From Rhizobium sp. CG5 (GTDB taxonomy: Bacteria > Pseudomonadota > Alphaproteobacteria > Rhizobiales > Rhizobiaceae): a DNA stretch of 64,000 nt. Below are positions 26,154-36,372 of this stretch, piece by piece. Below the pieces are notes generated by a model that worked only from the letters and a program-made list of their open reading frames with translations, had not been told where the DNA came from and made no database searches. Numbering within the stretch: the first letter of the stretch is position 1; each line of letters starts with the position of its first letter. Where the stretch lies: assembly GCF_023701945.1 (NCBI RefSeq), contig NZ_JABAEF010000003.1:248001-312000 (forward strand), read 5' to 3'. The translations under genes were made by a program, and so were the position numbers.

Positions 26154-26228
26154 GCCTTCTCGACAGTCGATTGTGTCGCCTGATTTCAGTTAGACAGGCT
26201 TCACACCTGGTGCAGGTCCTTCGCCTTT

Positions 26229-27059
26229 TTAGAGCCGCCCCATGGCCTGCGCCAGGCCATAAAGCGCGATGCCGCTGGCCGTGCCGACATTGAGACTGTC
26301 GAGACCGGGCGCCTGGGCGATGCGGGCCGTTTGAAAGCGCGCCAGCACCTCGGCCGGCAGCCCCTCACCCTCGGTGCCGACCACCAGCGCCATGCGCGTC
26401 GACGCCGGGATGTCGCGGAGCTCAACGGCGCCGGACGGCGACAGCGCCCAGATGGCGAAACCGGCATCGGCAAGACTGCCGAGCAACTCGACCGCACTGC
26501 CCTGTCGATCATACGGCACGCTCAACACCGAGCCGACCGACACCCGCAGCGCCTTGCGATAGAGCGGATCGCAACAGGTCTCGTCGAGCAGCACGACGTC
26601 GGCCGTAAAACCGGCCGCATTGCGGAACATGGATCCAATATTGTCATGGTTGGAAATGCCGCAGCCGACCAGCACCAGCGATTGCTCCGGCAGGCTTGCG
26701 ATCAGCCCAGATGCCGGCAACGCCGCGTCGCGAAGGCCAAGCGCCAGCACGCCGCGATGCAGGTGAAAGCCGGCAATGGCATCGAGCAGGGCGCTCTCGG
26801 CCACATAGACCGGGATATCGGGCGGGAAGGCTGCCAGCAACTCGTCGAGACCGCCAACCCGGTTCTGCAGCAGCAGGATCTTTTCCGCCCTTATGCCGCG
26901 GCCAGCGCCATGCGCCTGCGCCAGCATGCGCAGCACCACCGTGCCCTCGGCGATGAACCGGCCCTGCCGGCCCGTCAGGTCGCGCTCGCGGATCTGACGG
27001 AACTCGGCAATGCGCGGGTCGTCGGGGTCTGTGATGGCAATCAGCGCCCGTTCCCTCAT
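26229..27059 (-). CDS. SpoU/TrmH-family RNA 2'-O-ribose methyltransferase
   Basis: About 276 residues. The N-terminal substrate-binding part contains LTGRQGRFIAEGTVVLRML. The knotted SPOUT domain has all three motifs: GCGISNHDNIGSMFRNAAGF, LVVGTEGEGLP and LNVGTASGIALYG. It should methylate tRNA or rRNA with S-adenosylmethionine. The next gene upstream on the same strand ends at 27075, so the two are nearly contiguous. ATG 27059 is preferred; an in-frame TTG at 27074 is possible. Confidence 0.92.
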   Translation of the reverse strand: MRERALIAITDPDDPRIAEFRQIRERDLTGRQGRFIAEGTVVLRMLAQAHGAGRGIRAEKILLLQNRVGGLDELLAAFPPDIPVYVAESALLDAIAGFHLHRGVLALGLRDAALPASGLIASLPEQSLVLVGCGISNHDNIGSMFRNAAGFTADVVLLDETCCDPLYRKALRVSVGSVLSVPYDRQGSAVELLGSLADAGFAIWALSPSGAVELRDIPASTRMALVVGTEGEGLPAEVLARFQTARIAQAPGLDSLNVGTASGIALYGLAQAMGRL

Positions 27060-27074
27060 CGGAGCATCCGCCAA

Positions 27075-27461
27075 TCAGTTGCCGGCAATGGTGACGTCGG
27101 CAACGATCCGGCCGACCGAGAGATCGAACACCAACGCCTTGCGGGTGCCGTCGCTCGTCGTGCCATAGAACAGGATCTGGTTGTTCGACAGATCCGTGGA
27201 CAGCACGGTGAAGCCCGGCGGCAGGAGTGCTGCCACGACGATCGGCTGGTCGGCGGGAATGGCAAGACCCGGCTGGGCGACAAGGCGCTCCGAACCGTCC
27301 GGACGGGTCACCTTGTAGACAATCGCCGCCAGCACCGCCATAAACATCAACAGCATGATGCCGCCCGACACCAGCTGCAGCTTCACCATCTTGCGGCGGA
27401 CATTTTCCATGGCCGGATCGAGCGGCTTTTCGTCCAGGTCGTCGGGTTCGATATCGGCCAT
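27075..27461 (-). CDS. Conserved small membrane protein (DUF6476-like)
   Basis: A 128-residue protein. An acidic cytoplasmic N-terminus (~1-30) is followed by one membrane helix (QLVSGGIMLLMFMAVLAAIV, ~29-50), and then a ~75-residue beta-rich periplasmic domain (PPGFTVLSTDLSNNQILFYG, then KALVFDLSVGRIVADV). I recognise it as a conserved rhizobial family without a function. It is cotranscribed with the methyltransferase gene and diverges from rluD. Confidence 0.75.
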   Translation of the reverse strand: MADIEPDDLDEKPLDPAMENVRRKMVKLQLVSGGIMLLMFMAVLAAIVYKVTRPDGSERLVAQPGLAIPADQPIVVAALLPPGFTVLSTDLSNNQILFYGTTSDGTRKALVFDLSVGRIVADVTIAGN

Positions 27462-27644
27462 CGGCTTTTTGTCTCTGCTTCTCTTGCGTCCGCGGGATCT
27501 GGGCGTTTTCCCTGGCTGCGAACCTCGGTTCAGGGAAAAAGAGCCACGTTATATGGCTGTTCGATTGTAGAATGCGGCAGTCTGTGCCAAGTGGCACCGA
27601 AACCAATGCGCCGCAAGCCGGTGGTGCACACGCGGGATGACAGA

Positions 27645-28670
27645 ATGAACGACCCCTTTAAACAAGCCGATCCGTTAAGAAAAGCCCTGATTGCCGGAGA
27701 AGACGCCGAAGGGCGGCTCGACGCATGGCTTGCCGGCGCGCTTGGCGGCGATCTGTCGCGCAACCGCGTCAAGGCGCTGATCGAGCAAGGGGCGGTCTTC
27801 ATCAACGGCACGGCCGTCACCGAACCCAAGCGCAAGATCAAGCCGGGCGACAGCCTGGCGATCGTCATGCCCGAGGCGGAAGACGCCGAACCGCAGGGCG
27901 AGGACATTCCGCTCGAGGTGCTTTACGAGGACCGCGACCTGATCGTGCTGGCGAAACCCGCTGGCCTCGTCGTGCATCCCGGCGCCGGCAACTGGACGGG
28001 CACGCTGGTCAATGCGCTGATCCACCATTGCGGCGACAGCCTGTCGGGCATCGGCGGCGTCAAGCGGCCGGGCATCGTGCACCGACTCGACAAGGAAACC
28101 ACCGGCGTCATGGTGGTCGCCAAGAACGATCTGGCCCATCGGCATCTGGCCGACCAGTTTGCCGACCATGGCCGCACCGGACCGCTGGAGCGTGCCTACC
28201 GGGCGATCGTCTGGGGCCGTCCCCGCACCCTCAAGGGCACCATCGACGCGCCCCTCGGCCGCGCCGGCGACCGCACCAAGCGCACCGTCAAGAAGGAAGA
28301 CACCGACGACGCCCGCGAGGCGATCACCCATTACACGGTGGTCGAGCGCTATGGCGAGAAGCCGGACGCCACCTGCGTCGCCTCACTGGTCGAATGCCGC
28401 CTGGAAACCGGCCGCACCCACCAGATCCGCGTGCACATGGCCCATATCGGCCATCCCCTGATCGGCGACCCGGAATATGGCGCCGCCTTCAAGACCAAGG
28501 CCAATCTCCTGCCGGACGTCGCCAGAACCGTGGTCAACGGCTTCCACCGTCAGGCCCTGCATGCCTATCTGCTGGCCTTCGAACACCCCTCGACGGGCAA
28601 GACCATGCGTTTCGAAGCCCCGGTGCCGGCCGACATGCAGGCCGTGATCGACGCCTTGCAGGCGGTGTAG
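27645..28670 (+). CDS. rluD: 23S rRNA pseudouridine synthase RluD family
   Basis: A 341-residue protein with an N-terminal S4 RNA-binding domain (~22-85, RLDAWLAGALGGDLSRNRVK) and the pseudouridine synthase core. The catalytic motif is VHRLDKETTGVMVVAKND (Asp in RLD), and LETGRTHQIRVHMAHIGHPL is also present. It most likely makes the helix 69 pseudouridines of 23S rRNA (RluD), though RluC-like specificity is possible. The ATG at 27645 starts the S4 domain; a long in-frame upstream stretch is non-coding antisense to other genes. Confidence 0.92.
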   Translation: MNDPFKQADPLRKALIAGEDAEGRLDAWLAGALGGDLSRNRVKALIEQGAVFINGTAVTEPKRKIKPGDSLAIVMPEAEDAEPQGEDIPLEVLYEDRDLIVLAKPAGLVVHPGAGNWTGTLVNALIHHCGDSLSGIGGVKRPGIVHRLDKETTGVMVVAKNDLAHRHLADQFADHGRTGPLERAYRAIVWGRPRTLKGTIDAPLGRAGDRTKRTVKKEDTDDAREAITHYTVVERYGEKPDATCVASLVECRLETGRTHQIRVHMAHIGHPLIGDPEYGAAFKTKANLLPDVARTVVNGFHRQALHAYLLAFEHPSTGKTMRFEAPVPADMQAVIDALQAV

Positions 28671-28678
28671 GACCTCAC

Positions 28679-29551
28679 TTAGGTCTGGCAGGCACTGCGG
28701 TTGAACATCGTGGTGGAAACGACGTGCAGGGTGACGGCGGACAGCACGACGGTTCCGCCGACAAGGGTCGTGACCGACGGCACCTCGCCGACGAACAGCC
28801 AGACCAGGAATGGCGCCAGCGGCGCATCCAGCGCACCGATCAGGGCGGATTCGACCGGCGGCAGTGCCCGCGAGCCGATGATCAGCAGCACCACGCCGAG
28901 CGAAAAGCCGAACACGGCAAACAGCACGACGACAGCCAAGTCGTGGCCGGACACGGCCAGCGGTGCGGCAAACGGCACCGCGAAGGCAGCAGTCAGAAGC
29001 GTCGACAGCACCGAGCAGGCCAGCACCGGCTTATTCGGATAGCGCCGCACCAGAACCGTCCACAGCGCGACAGTTGCAGTCATGGCAAAGGCCAGGATGT
29101 CGCCGAACAGCGAGCCCTCGTCTCCCGTGCCGATCATCAGCAGCACGCCCGCCATCGCCACGCTGCTGGCCACCAAGGCACCGCGGCCCGGCCGTTCACC
29201 GAGAACCGCAAAACCAAGTCCGGCGGCCAGGAACGGGCATGTGGCGAAGATGATGGCGACATGCGCCACCGTCGTTTCATGCAGGGCCGAGATGAACAGG
29301 GTCGCACTGGTGGCAGAGGCGATGCAGATCGCCAACCCGGAAAACCCGAGCCGGGCGAAATCGCCCCGCACGCCCCGCCCCTTCCAGACGAGCAGGCAAA
29401 GCAACAGAAAGGCGCCGCTGATGATCCCTCTCCAGAACAGCAGGGTCGGGGCATCCATGGTGATGAGCCGCGTCATCAACCCGGCGGTGCTGAGCGCCAC
29501 GGTAGCCGTCAAGACAGCGGTGAGGCCGAAGACATAGGGAGAGATTTTCAC
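28679..29551 (-). CDS. EamA/DMT-family transporter
   Basis: About 290 residues, ten membrane segments in two EamA repeats (VFGLTAVLTATVALSTAGLM start; second repeat from ~145). It has the family ending with DAPLAPFLVWLFVGEVPS. It is similar in sequence to the DMT protein at 50501-51403. Substrate unknown; relatives export amino acids or metabolites. I chose the GTG at 29551 (AAGGA upstream), because an ATG at 29650 adds an unlikely 33-residue tail. It is divergent from a WYL regulator that may control it. Confidence 0.87.
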   Translation of the reverse strand: MKISPYVFGLTAVLTATVALSTAGLMTRLITMDAPTLLFWRGIISGAFLLLCLLVWKGRGVRGDFARLGFSGLAICIASATSATLFISALHETTVAHVAIIFATCPFLAAGLGFAVLGERPGRGALVASSVAMAGVLLMIGTGDEGSLFGDILAFAMTATVALWTVLVRRYPNKPVLACSVLSTLLTAAFAVPFAAPLAVSGHDLAVVVLFAVFGFSLGVVLLIIGSRALPPVESALIGALDAPLAPFLVWLFVGEVPSVTTLVGGTVVLSAVTLHVVSTTMFNRSACQT

Positions 29552-29669
29552 GGAGCGTGTGTCCTTGGCGGTTGGAAAGCGTCGCCAGCTGTAGCAAGGT
29601 GCTGCTGACAACAGCCTGTCAGCAGCATGGGCCACACAATCGAAGGCCACTCAATCGAAGGACAAGACC

Positions 29670-30353
29670 GTGGCGCAGTCCAGCCGCATGTTCGACATCA
29701 TCCAGATGCTGCGAGCCTCGCGCGTGCCGCTCACCGCCGATGCGATCGCGGCACGGCTGGAGGTGACCAAGCGCACCATCTACCGCGACATCGCCGCCCT
29801 GCAGGCCTCGCGCGTGCCGATCGAGGGCGCGGCCGGCCTTGGCTACATGATGCGACGCGGTTACGACCTGCCGCCGCTGATGTTCTCGCACGAGGAGATC
29901 GAGGCGATCGCCGTCGGTCTGTCGCTGGTCGCCCGCACCGGCGACAACAGCCTTGAGGCCGCCGGCCGCAGCGCCGCCGCCAAGATCGGCGACGTGCTGC
30001 CCTGCGACCGCACCAGCATCGACGCCATGCCGCTCTACGTCTCGACCTGGCATTCCATTCCTGAAGCCAGCGTCGATCTCAACATCATCCGCCGCGCCAT
30101 CCGCGACGAGCGCAAGCTGTTGATCGTCTATCGGGATGCCGTCGGACGCCAGACGGAACGCACCATCCGGCCGCTGGCCCTCGTTTATTATGTGGACGGC
30201 ATTCATCTGGCGGCCTATTGTGAACTGCGCAACGGATTTCGCCATTTCCGTCATAACCGGTTCGAAGGTTGCTGCCTCCTGGATGATGGATTTTGCGACG
30301 GTGCGGCATTGCGGAAACAATGGCGCGACAGCCATACGCTGTTCGACTATTGA
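29670..30353 (+). CDS. YafY-type HTH-WYL transcriptional regulator
   Basis: A 227-residue protein. The N-terminal HTH_11 domain contains RMFDIIQMLRASRVPLTADA, then VTKRTIYRDIAALQAS. A C-terminal WYL-like domain follows (~135-200, AIRDERKLLIVYRDAVGRQT). WYL domains bind small ligands or nucleic acids. GTG start at 29670. Its divergence from the DMT exporter (118 bp) suggests local control of that gene. Confidence 0.9.
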   Translation: MAQSSRMFDIIQMLRASRVPLTADAIAARLEVTKRTIYRDIAALQASRVPIEGAAGLGYMMRRGYDLPPLMFSHEEIEAIAVGLSLVARTGDNSLEAAGRSAAAKIGDVLPCDRTSIDAMPLYVSTWHSIPEASVDLNIIRRAIRDERKLLIVYRDAVGRQTERTIRPLALVYYVDGIHLAAYCELRNGFRHFRHNRFEGCCLLDDGFCDGAALRKQWRDSHTLFDY

Positions 30354-30363
30354 GCCGCCGGAA

Positions 30364-30388
30364 CATTACCGAAACGTAATGTCATTAC
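30364..30388. promoter_or_regulatory. Alternating inverted repeats upstream of rpoH
   Basis: CATTAC-N6-GTAATG-N1-CATTAC: three alternating copies of one hexamer, 15 bp before the probable -35 of rpoH. This is operator-like. Confidence 0.45.
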
Positions 30389-30402
30389 ATTTTCGTGATC
30401 CC

Positions 30403-30431
30403 TTGAATCCCTAGTTTGCCACACTTATTTG
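30403..30431 (+). promoter_or_regulatory. rpoH: Probable rpoH promoter
   Basis: TTGAAT-N17-TATTTG, about 95 bp upstream of the rpoH start. CTTGAA at 30402-30407 also resembles a heat-shock -35, so autoregulation by RpoH is possible. Confidence 0.45.
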
Positions 30432-30443
30432 TTACATGGATTT

Positions 30444-30467
30444 TTGTGGGATTTGGAAAATCCACAA
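30444..30467 (+). promoter_or_regulatory. Hairpin in the rpoH leader
   Basis: A 10-bp A/T-rich stem with one bulged G and a GGA loop, in the presumed 5' untranslated region. It does not cover the ribosome site (30512-30519), so it is not a simple occluding thermometer by itself. Confidence 0.4.
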
Positions 30468-30525
30468 CAGTCTTGGCTTGCCCGACCAGTCCGCAAGGGA
30501 AGCCAATAGCGAAAGGGGGTGCTTT

Positions 30526-31428
30526 ATGGCCCGCAACTATCTGCCAACCATTACTGCCGGCGAAGCGGGATTGAACCGCTATCTCGACGAGATCCGCAAG
30601 TTTCCGATGCTGGAGCCGCAGGAAGAATACATGCTTGCCAAGCGTTATGCCGAGCATGCCGACCGCGATGCCGCCCATCGGCTGGTGACGAGCCATCTGC
30701 GTCTGGTCGCCAAGATCGCCATGGGCTATCGCGGCTACGGCCTGCCGATCGGCGAAGTGGTGTCCGAAGGCAATGTCGGCCTGATGCAGGCCGTCAAGAA
30801 ATTCGATCCGGAACGCGGTTTCCGCCTGGCGACCTATGCCATGTGGTGGATCAAGGCGTCGATCCAGGAATATATCCTGCGCTCGTGGTCGCTCGTCAAA
30901 ATGGGCACCACCGCCAACCAGAAGCGGCTGTTCTTCAACCTGCGCCGCCTCAAAGGCAAGATCCAGGCGATCGAGGAAGGCGACCTGCGTCCCGACCAGG
31001 TCGCGGAAATCGCCACCAAGCTGAACGTCTCGGCCGAGGAGGTCATCTCGATGAACCGCCGCCTGTCCGGCGACGCATCGCTGAATGCCCCGATCCGCGC
31101 CTCCGAGGGTGAATCCGGCCAGTGGCAGGATTGGCTGGTCGACGACCATGAGAGCCAGGAAGCCGTGCTGATCGAGCAGGACGAGTTGGAAACCCGCCGT
31201 CGCATGCTGAGCCGTGCCATGAGCGTGCTGAACGACCGCGAACGCCGCATCTTCGAAGCACGTCGCCTGGCAGAAGATCCGGTGACGCTGGAAGAACTGT
31301 CGAGCGAATTCGACATCAGCCGCGAACGCGTCCGCCAGATTGAGGTGCGAGCCTTTGAAAAGGTCCAGGAGGCCGTCCAGAAGGAAGCCCTGGAACGCGC
31401 CAAGGCTGTTCGGCTCGTCAACGCCTGA
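30526..31428 (+). CDS. rpoH: RNA polymerase heat-shock sigma factor (sigma-32)
   Basis: A 300-residue sigma-70-family protein. It begins with RpoH-type region 1.2/2.1 (LNRYLDEIRKFPMLEPQEEY) and has core region 2 (VSEGNVGLMQAVKKFDPERG, then ATYAMWWIKASIQEYILRSW). The RpoH box follows with QKRLFFNLRRLK, which sets sigma-32 apart. Region 4 is VTLEELSSEFDISRERVRQI. ATG 30526 is preceded by AAAGGGGG. Rhizobia often carry two rpoH genes; this one next to purA is the rpoH1 type by context, an inference. A strong terminator follows. Confidence 0.96.
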   Translation: MARNYLPTITAGEAGLNRYLDEIRKFPMLEPQEEYMLAKRYAEHADRDAAHRLVTSHLRLVAKIAMGYRGYGLPIGEVVSEGNVGLMQAVKKFDPERGFRLATYAMWWIKASIQEYILRSWSLVKMGTTANQKRLFFNLRRLKGKIQAIEEGDLRPDQVAEIATKLNVSAEEVISMNRRLSGDASLNAPIRASEGESGQWQDWLVDDHESQEAVLIEQDELETRRRMLSRAMSVLNDRERRIFEARRLAEDPVTLEELSSEFDISRERVRQIEVRAFEKVQEAVQKEALERAKAVRLVNA

Positions 31429-31464
31429 TCGGCAGCATCACGCTGACGTTACCCCCGAATACAG

Positions 31465-31497
31465 AACGGCCGGCAAATTGCCGGCCGTTTGTTTTTG
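31465..31497 (+). terminator. Intrinsic terminator of rpoH
   Basis: A 12-bp stem (AACGGCCGGCAA/TTGCCGGCCGTT) followed by TTTGTTTTT. Confidence 0.9.
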
Positions 31498-31517
31498 TCT
31501 ATGCACCCTGAGAAAAC

Positions 31518-33893
31518 TCAGCCGCCGCGGGCGCTGCTCATCGTCGACCATTCCTTGATGACGCTGTCGAACACGGCCTTGCCCTGCGCGCCCTTGTCGA
31601 GGGTCAGCAGTGCGCGGCGGCCATTGCGGTAGGTCACCGGAATGTCGATCCAGCCGCGGCTCTGCAGCAGTTCCAGATTGCGCGCCACCACTTCGGCGAA
31701 ATCGTTGAAGGCGATCATGTAGGTGTCGTCGGTGATCTTCGCGGTCACCGCGATCAGCGGATCGCCGCGGTCCTGCTCGGTCGCCTTCATGGCGATCCGC
31801 TGGATGCTGTCGATCGCCCCGCCCTCGAAATCGGCCGGCACGGAGAACACCACTTCCGCCAGATGGCTGGCCGGCAAGGAATTATCGGCATTGCGCTTGA
31901 AGGTGATGAGCGCGGTCAGGCCGCGGCCCGGAATGGACAGGCTGCCCTGGATGACCGGCTCGGCCTTGCCGTTATCGGCGGTTTCCCGAAGCGCTGTCCA
32001 GACGATATGGCCCGGAACCGTGGTGGGCACGGTCTGGCCGAGCCGTTCCTCATAGAGAAAGGCCTTCTGCCCGTCGACCGGCATGGCAACATCGCTGGCC
32101 GCAGTCGCAGCTGGAGCAGTGGGCGCACCCGGGGTGGCAGGTGCCGGGGTCGTCGTGGCAGCCCCCTCGGCAGCGGCAGGCGCCTGGATGGCTGGCGTTG
32201 TCGGCGATGTCGCGGAGGGAACGTTCTTTTCCGCGACCGATGTGCCTTCGCCGGCCGGCACGGCACTGCCGGGTGCTGCGCCGACACCCTCGTCGACTTC
32301 GCCACCGTCCGGCAGCAGCCGTTGCGTGAATTTGTGGCCGGTGACCGAACCATCGGCAGGGGGAGTGCCATTGGCCGCGGGATCAGCCGGTATCGTGCCA
32401 TTGCCGGACGGCACGATCGTACCCGGCGTCTCCGTGTCGGCGGTGGTCTCTTCGCTCGCTGTCTCCGTCTGCGGAGCCGAACTCATCAATCCTTCGACGA
32501 GGCTGCCGACAGCGTCGCGGTTGATCCACAATCCATAGCCGGCACCGGCCAGCAGCAGGACGCCAGCCACGCCCAGCACGACGGGCGCATAATTGCGGCG
32601 CGGCTTGTCATCGCGGCGGTAGGCCTTCTGCTCGGCGTTCGCCAGAAGCGCATCGATATCCTCGGTCGAAGCCGTCTGAGCCTTGGCGCCATTGCCGCGG
32701 GCCGCGGCCGGGACGGCGCTGGCGTTGGCCGCTCCTTGATCGAAATCCTTGAACCAGCCGGCATCCGCTCCATCCGAAAGATCCGCGTCGGGAGCTGCGG
32801 CCTTGCCGGCAAAGCTGGTCTGATGATCGGCTTCGTCCCATTCGAGAAGATCGAGCGCCGGCGGCATTTCCGGCGCGGGCCGCTTGCTCTGACCACTGCG
32901 AACGAAATCGTCGAATTCGCCGAGCGCGCCGGCTTCGTCGAAGGTCTTGGCCTTCGGCGCGTCGGGGGCAATCGGAGCGACCGGTGCAGTCGCATCCTCG
33001 GGCAAGACGAAGGGATCCGGCGCGTCCTCCTCATAAGGCGGCCAGTCGCCGAAGGCCGGCGGCGCCGTAACGGGCGTAACCGGACGGTCCTGAACGTCGC
33101 CGTGAACCACGGTCTCGGCATCGTCCGGCCATTGCGCAAGGCGGTCGGGCTGAGGGGTCTCGTCCCAGGCTTCGACGTCGGCAGCGGGTGGTGTCCGGAC
33201 GGGTTCAGGCTCGGGCTCAGGCCAGGGCGCATAGGCGCCGGGCGCAGCGGAACCGGCATCCGCGGCAAAGTGATCGTCGGCGTCAACAGCCGGCGACGCA
33301 CGATCGGCCGCGGGCTCGTCGGCTGTCACCTCGGGATAGTCGTAGCGCGGTCGTTCCGCAGCCACGGCACCGCTTCTGTCGTCGACCATAGGGGCAAACA
33401 CATCGGGGTTCTGCGCCGCATGCTCGACGGGATGCGCAGCATTCTCACCGACAGAGGCGGGCTCGTCGGTGTCCACGCTCGGGCTTGCAGACGTCTCGGG
33501 CTCGGGGCTCCACGGTTCCGGCGCGGCGGCCACGACCGGCGCTTCGACAGGGGCCGGCTCCGGTTCGGCGGGCGCTTCGGGTTCGACGGGTTCAGGCGGG
33601 ACTGGCTCCGGCTCGACAAAGGCCGGCGCGACATAGGCTGCCGCAGTGGCCGTCGCCGCCTCCTCCTCGATCGCCATCAAGGCCTCGGCATGCTCCGCCT
33701 CGACCTCGACGATCGCGGCTTCAAGCTTGTCGAGCTGACGGCGCAGCATTTCCTCCGGCGGGCGGGGCGACATGTTCTGAAGCTGGCGCATCACCGCGCC
33801 ACGAGCCTTCTCGTACACCTTCGCGCGCATTTCCGGGGTATTGTTCGACAGGCCGTCAACGGCCCGTCGAATAACTGCTACAAAGTCAGCCAT
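31518..33893 (-). CDS. Large Pro/Ala/Glu-rich single-pass membrane protein of unknown function
   Basis: A 791-residue protein. The N-terminal ~70 residues are helical and conserved-looking (VAVIRRAVDGLSNNTPEMRA). A ~350-residue low-complexity acidic, Pro-rich stretch follows, then one membrane helix (~440-460, YAPVVLGVAGVLLLAGAGYG). A second low-complexity linker leads to a ~150-residue folded C-terminal domain (~630-785, QKAFLYEERLGQTVPTTVPG; FADNSL-type and VIKEWSTMSSARGG ends). The domain order suggests a cytoplasmic spacer linked to a periplasmic domain across the inner membrane. I recognise no named family. Start ATG 33893; 60 bp separate it from the purA stop. Confidence 0.8.
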   Translation of the reverse strand: MADFVAVIRRAVDGLSNNTPEMRAKVYEKARGAVMRQLQNMSPRPPEEMLRRQLDKLEAAIVEVEAEHAEALMAIEEEAATATAAAYVAPAFVEPEPVPPEPVEPEAPAEPEPAPVEAPVVAAAPEPWSPEPETSASPSVDTDEPASVGENAAHPVEHAAQNPDVFAPMVDDRSGAVAAERPRYDYPEVTADEPAADRASPAVDADDHFAADAGSAAPGAYAPWPEPEPEPVRTPPAADVEAWDETPQPDRLAQWPDDAETVVHGDVQDRPVTPVTAPPAFGDWPPYEEDAPDPFVLPEDATAPVAPIAPDAPKAKTFDEAGALGEFDDFVRSGQSKRPAPEMPPALDLLEWDEADHQTSFAGKAAAPDADLSDGADAGWFKDFDQGAANASAVPAAARGNGAKAQTASTEDIDALLANAEQKAYRRDDKPRRNYAPVVLGVAGVLLLAGAGYGLWINRDAVGSLVEGLMSSAPQTETASEETTADTETPGTIVPSGNGTIPADPAANGTPPADGSVTGHKFTQRLLPDGGEVDEGVGAAPGSAVPAGEGTSVAEKNVPSATSPTTPAIQAPAAAEGAATTTPAPATPGAPTAPAATAASDVAMPVDGQKAFLYEERLGQTVPTTVPGHIVWTALRETADNGKAEPVIQGSLSIPGRGLTALITFKRNADNSLPASHLAEVVFSVPADFEGGAIDSIQRIAMKATEQDRGDPLIAVTAKITDDTYMIAFNDFAEVVARNLELLQSRGWIDIPVTYRNGRRALLTLDKGAQGKAVFDSVIKEWSTMSSARGG

Positions 33894-33953
33894 CAGCACT
33901 TTCTCATGGTCGACGGCCCGTGCCGTATGACAATTGGTTAATTATTTCTGACA

Positions 33954-35252
<1,299 letters not shown>

Positions 35253-35450
35253 TTCAAAATCCTGTTCCATGCGCGAAAACGCGCCTACCGCAAACCCGCG
35301 CATCTATACTGCGTTGTTTTGCGGAAATCGACCTGTTTATGTTCGCCGATTTGGCTTTTTGCGTGACAAAGTCAAGGCTCTGCCCTATTCCGGCTGGGCA
35401 AACGGCGCGGTGGGCCCACTTCGCGCCTTCCAAACAGCGGTATCTCTCCA

Positions 35451-36341
35451 TTGCCTTTTAGAGCTTATACCTATCTGGTCGTCACCACGATACTCTGGGG
35501 CGGCAATACAATGGTCGGCAAGCTTGCTGTCGGTCATGTCAGCCCGATGGTGCTCAATTTCAGCCGCTGGATGATCGCCACCCTGATCATCCTGTTGATT
35601 TCCGGTCCGCAACTGAAGAAGGACTGGCCGCTGCTGCGCCGCCATTGGAAGCTGCTGCTGGCCTATGGCGCGATCGGCTATACGGCCTTCAACGGTTTTC
35701 TCTATTCGGCCCTGCAATATACCAGCGCGGTCAATGGCGCGATCGAACAGGGCGGCATTCCGGTGCTGATCTTCATCATCAACTTCGCCATCTTCCGCAT
35801 TCCGGTCTCCCCCGTGCAGATCCTCGGCTTCCTGATCAGCTTCACCGGCGTGGCGCTGACGGCGGCCCATGGCGACCTGGCAAGCCTGCTCGGCCTGACA
35901 CTGAACTACGGCGACGCGCTGCTGCTGCTCGCCGTCATCAGCTATGCCATCTATACCGTGGCGCTGCGCTTCAAGCCGCCGGTGCACTGGAAGAGTCTGA
36001 TGGCCGGCCCGGCGCTGGCCGCCACCCTCACCTCCCTGCCCCTCGTCTTCTGGGAACTCTCCAACGACCGCTTGATCGCGCCCGACATGCTCGGCTGGGC
36101 GATCATGCTCTATGCCGGCATTTTCCCCTCGTTGATTTCGCAGATCCTCTACATCAAGGGAGTCGAGGGCATCGGCGCCAACCGCGCCGGCCTGTTCATC
36201 AATCTGGTGCCGGTGTTCGGCACGCTGCTGTCGCTCCTCATTCTCGGCGAGAGCCTGGAAACCTTCCACGTCATTGCCCTGGCGCTGGTGCTGGGCGGCA
36301 TCGCCATTGCCGAATGGGGCAAGCCGAAAACAGCAGGCTAG
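35451..36341 (+). CDS. EamA/DMT-family transporter
   Basis: 296 residues with ten predicted membrane segments and two EamA repeats (TTILWGGNTMVGKLAVGHVS start; second repeat from LNYGDALLLLAVISYAIYTV). Many relatives export amino acids or small metabolites. The only in-frame start with full length is a TTG at 35451 without a clear ribosome site; an ATG at 35511 would lose the first helix. Sequence differs clearly from the two other DMT proteins in this window. Confidence 0.85.
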   Translation: MPFRAYTYLVVTTILWGGNTMVGKLAVGHVSPMVLNFSRWMIATLIILLISGPQLKKDWPLLRRHWKLLLAYGAIGYTAFNGFLYSALQYTSAVNGAIEQGGIPVLIFIINFAIFRIPVSPVQILGFLISFTGVALTAAHGDLASLLGLTLNYGDALLLLAVISYAIYTVALRFKPPVHWKSLMAGPALAATLTSLPLVFWELSNDRLIAPDMLGWAIMLYAGIFPSLISQILYIKGVEGIGANRAGLFINLVPVFGTLLSLLILGESLETFHVIALALVLGGIAIAEWGKPKTAG

Positions 36342-36372
36342 CAGGCTCAAAGGCTAAAGCCCGCAGCGATCG

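Noticed and set aside
26331..27644. Very long N-terminal extension of rluD (about 440 residues)
   Set aside because: It is antisense to two genes, with shadow composition; the S4 domain and normal protein length start at 27645.
30444..30467. RNA thermometer controlling rpoH
   Set aside because: The hairpin does not pair with the ribosome site about 45 bases downstream, so a simple thermometer is not supported.
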